Position numbers and translations under genes: made by a program | Shown here: positions 61,350-64,000 of the stretch, piece after piece | Layout: the number at the start of each line of letters is the position of its first letter | Position numbering within the stretch: the first letter of the stretch is position 1 | The notes under the pieces: model-generated | Databases searched by the model: none | What the model saw: only the letters and a program-made list of their open reading frames with translations | What the model was told of the DNA's origin: nothing | NCBI GenBank assembly: GCA_910592205.1 | Contig: CAJVPJ010000014.1 | Location: 17,998 to 81,997, forward strand | Direction of reading: 5' to 3' | DNA length: 64,000 nt | DNA from: Paraglomus occultum | Taxonomy: Eukaryota > Glomeromycota > Glomeromycetes > Paraglomerales > Paraglomeraceae

Positions 61350-62238
61350 ATGATAAAAAGTTTTATTGCTTTATTTATTCTATTTAACGCTGTCAATGCC
61401 GTGCTTCCAGGCACATGGCCGCCGCTCGATCAACCCGTAGCGGCAGTCGCAGCATGGAATTCTCTGGTTGACATGTCAAAAGTAACAAATGCTCCTCAAC
61501 TCAATCAGCTTACGAGCTGTGCGCAGGCTTCGGGATTTTGTCGATTTCCCTGTGGTTGCACTCGTGCCGATGATATCGTCAATTGTCCGACTAAAAAAAG
61601 TAAAGAATACATTTTAGTATTAATTGTAAGGTGACATTCACTTAGTTCAATGACGCTGTATTAACACACATTATTCTTTTGTCTTATCGTATATAGCTTG
61701 GGGTCTTACGTTCGATGATGGTCCTTCGTAAGTAATTATAGTTGCTACACATTGTATTGTACGATAGAATTATGTCGAAGATTGCTCACATTGTGTTACA
61801 TGCATGATAGGCCCTTCACATCGGGATTAGTAGATTTCTTAAATGCTCAAAATGTCAAGGTAATTAGTTGATATTGTCATCATTACATTATCATGTGGTA
61901 CTGGTACTTAAATTAATAGTCTTGTGTCACGATAGGCTACATTCTACGTAGTGGGCTCGCGCGTCTTTCAATACCCAGACGTTTTGAAGAAAATACACGA
62001 CAGTGGTCAGTATATTTAACTTGTCACAGAAATCTTACGTCTATTCTCGTATCTTATTTTGGCAGCTAATAATACTGTATTGTAATTAGGTCATGACATT
62101 GGGGTTCATACATGGTCACATACGGCACTTACAAGTTTAACAAACGAACAAATCATTGCAGAGATAAAGTACACTGAATTAGCAATCCAGCCTATGAGAC
62201 TAACATGCACGGCTTACGCGCTGCTCAAACGCTTGTAA
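61350..62238 (+). CDS. Chitin deacetylase-like protein, truncated in the NodB domain
   Basis: Five exons (61350-61599, 61697-61727, 61811-61859, 61936-62005, 62090-62238) give 182 residues. A signal peptide (MIKSFIALFILFNAVNAV) is followed by a Cys-containing pro-region and the start of a NodB polysaccharide deacetylase domain: TWGLTFDDGPS (motif 1 with the catalytic Asp pair), KATFYVVGSRV, and GHDIGVHTWSH (motif 2, metal-binding His-x3-His). After ...EIKYTELAIQ the sequence departs from the family and stops about 15 residues later. Motif 3 (RPPYG), the DxxDW motif and the final LxH histidine are all absent; full-length enzymes are about 100 residues longer. It is therefore probably inactive, or a pseudogene created by a deletion or insertion near 62200. 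Confidence 0.85.
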
Positions 62239-62565
62239 CATTGATGTAATGTTCCCTCAATGAATAATGTTTATTTTAGTTTTTGTCCTCTGAACATGAC
62301 ATACTGTAGTCTTTTAAATTACACTAATAAGTAAATTAGCTAACACCCCATTGTAAGTGTTTATGTGTTAGAAAGGAAGTCCCCTCTCACACCAGCATTG
62401 GAAACATGCTCTTTTAATAATCTCGAGTAAATGTAGATATACAGCAACCGTTTAGATCAGAGTTTCTTTGTTTCGTCGTTTGTTCTCACCATGAAACAAA
62501 CTATTTCATAAACGTTTGATCCAATATAAACGTCACTAAAAGATGCGCATCAAGTAATAAAACCT

Positions 62566-62594
62566 CCCTAAATGCACATATCATGCATTTAGGG
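62566..62594. repeat. Perfect hairpin, CCCTAAATGCA arms
   Basis: CCCTAAATGCA at 62566-62576 and TGCATTTAGGG at 62584-62594 pair perfectly over a seven-base loop. Confidence 0.85.
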
Positions 62595-62734
62595 AACAAT
62601 GCAAGTAGTGCGCTTACATGTCAGAGGCACCAATATTATTAGCAAGCTTACGTACTCTTTACCGCACTTCTTTAAAACGTTTATAATTTATTGACATACT
62701 GATCTATATTTGAATTTAGAATCAAATTAAATAT

Positions 62735-62850
62735 GACCTGATTAAATGGCCTGATTAAATGGCTGATTAAATCGTTTGCGTAAAACTTTAAAATGGCCTG
62801 ACCAAAATTAAATTACTTGGTAAAATTTAATGGCTTGATTAAATGGACTG
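62735..62850. repeat. Degenerate GGCCTGATTAAAT repeats
   Basis: Six or so copies of TGGCCTGATTAAA-like units, some as TGGCTGATTAAAT or TGGCTTGATTAAA, within about 115 bases. Confidence 0.75.
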
Positions 62851-63599
62851 AAATCAAGACATGTGTTCGACCACATAATAATAACGTTTCCAATGGTCTT
62901 TATTAACTTTACGATGATAAATTACAGACAAATTTCTATCTAACTTTATGTTAAAGTGACTGACATTACGACATGAAATTGTACCAGCTATAATTTTACA
63001 TAATGTATACAATACGAAGCTTACTAAATTTATACTTAAAATTAGGCGTGCAGTTATATTTAAGTTATTTTCTAATAGCCGGGATTTCAAAAATCCATTT
63101 GTCCGTGCAGAGTGTGTGCATTTAAGCACTCGTGCCCCGAGATCGGGACCACAAATTTAAGGAAAGCGTGCATTTACGTAGGGAGTGTGCATTTAGGAGA
63201 TTCGATTGTATAGCCAATGATAAATTTTCAAACCTCTCCTTGCTACATTTACGGCAATCAAACTTTATGATTACCTGCGTGCGTTCGTTAGATTTTACCC
63301 TTGCCCTGTTGTTAGTTCTCATTTACTTGCTGTGGCGACACTATCGGCCAAAGAAATACGCCGTAGTAAAATGACCAATTAACGTCAGTATGCAATATTA
63401 AAATACTTATGCGTCTTATTATACATGGGAATGTTGACAAGTTTTGCGTGTGGCCCTCCAACTCGAGATTAACTAAAATTGAAAATAATCATAAAATGTG
63501 CATAACAAATGAAAGAAAATAGAGGCAATCCATTATGCCATTGTCGAGAACCCATTTTTTTTAGAAATAAGCTATAAGAGCTAACGATACTTTAGAAAA

Positions 63600-64000
63600 T
63601 GGCAGAAACATGACTCAAATCCACGAAGAGCTGGTGAATATAGAAAACAAGCATTGTCGACCAGCACAATCAGATAGCCAAGATCAAAGGTCTTGTTAGC
63701 AACCACCCGCACATTTCTATCAAAAATTTAGCCAACAAGACCGGTATTTCGTGAAAAAGTTTTCCGCATTTTGCATAGTGAGCTGGGCCAGCCTGTTTGT
63801 GACGTTATGTTTCATCACGACAATGCACTGCTGGAACCACTCCCAAAAGCTGACTACAAGAAGTCTTTCCAAAATTGGCGGAATCGTCTACGACGTTAAT
63901 GGAGAGTGCTTTGAGGGAATAAAATACACTCACTGGACAAAAGTCTACGTAATTTTTGTCGATCACATAGTAAAACATATGAAAAATCTATTTTTTCGAA
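63600..64000 (+). mobile_element. Decayed mariner-type transposase, runs off the window
   Basis: Plus-strand traces in mariner order: QIAKIKGLVSNHPHIS and IKNLANKTGIS (second helix-turn-helix), then in another frame VFRILHSELGQ, then VMFHHDNA (region of the second catalytic Asp), NWRNRLRR, and NGECFE near the C-terminal end. Stops and frame changes separate the pieces, and the spacing is far shorter than in intact 340-residue transposases, so the copy is internally deleted. The right terminal repeat lies beyond the window or has been lost. Confidence 0.65.

Larger units (their letters stand above)
62239..63599. other. 1.36 kb spacer with repeat motifs
   Basis: No gene supported. It holds a perfect hairpin (62566-62594), degenerate GATTAAATGG repeats (62735-62850) and several further GTGCATTTA copies at 63116-63200. 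Confidence 0.5.

Overview
The window looks like nuclear DNA of an AT-rich, intron-rich filamentous fungus from an early-diverging lineage, most likely Mucoromycota and probably Glomeromycotina (arbuscular mycorrhizal fungi). This placement is an inference. It rests on short GT-AG introns in almost every gene (ten in the pyruvate kinase), long AT-rich spacers, plant-type leucine-rich repeats, secreted Cu-only superoxide dismutases, a chitin deacetylase, a sphingolipid desaturase, and decayed Tc1/mariner, pogo-like and other short inverted-repeat elements. No bacterial operon structure, rRNA, tRNA or CRISPR array was seen.

Layout. 1-2371 (+): pyruvate kinase, missing only its 5' end. 2920-4220 (-): a seven-helix membrane protein. 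7856-10267 (+): plant-type LRR protein on a type II membrane anchor. 12182-13956 (-): cytochrome P450. 18232-20232: two decayed Tc1/mariner-like elements with matching terminal repeats. 22430-23272 (-): acidic Asn-rich zinc-ribbon protein. About 23.3-38.8 kb: gene-poor block with decayed coding fragments. 38837-41178 (-): seven-helix receptor-like protein with a Gly/Asn-rich tail. 42885-44312 (-): sphingolipid delta-4 desaturase. 48184-48547 (+): 3' exons of an unidentified gene with a one-base frame break. 49092-49439 (-): 77-residue secreted, dibasic peptide precursor. 53812-54477 and 55908-56623 (+): tandem pair of secreted Cu-only SODs. 57167-57992 (+): urease accessory protein UreF. 59847-60337 (+) and 60478-60819 (-): a possible small secreted protein and a GPI-anchored-like wall protein. 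61350-62238 (+): chitin deacetylase cut short inside its catalytic domain. 63600-64000 (+): mariner relic.

Functional picture. Housekeeping metabolism (pyruvate kinase, sphingolipid desaturation, P450, urease maturation) is interspersed with surface and secreted proteins: two seven-helix proteins, an LRR ectodomain, two extracellular SODs, a wall deacetylase, a GPI-type protein and small secreted proteins. About 53.8-62.2 kb is enriched in secreted products. The most interesting undescribed candidate is the secreted dibasic peptide precursor at 49.1-49.4 kb, followed by the plant-like LRR on an inverted membrane anchor. Gene models were assembled by hand from splice sites and reading-frame continuity; none has been checked against transcripts or databases.
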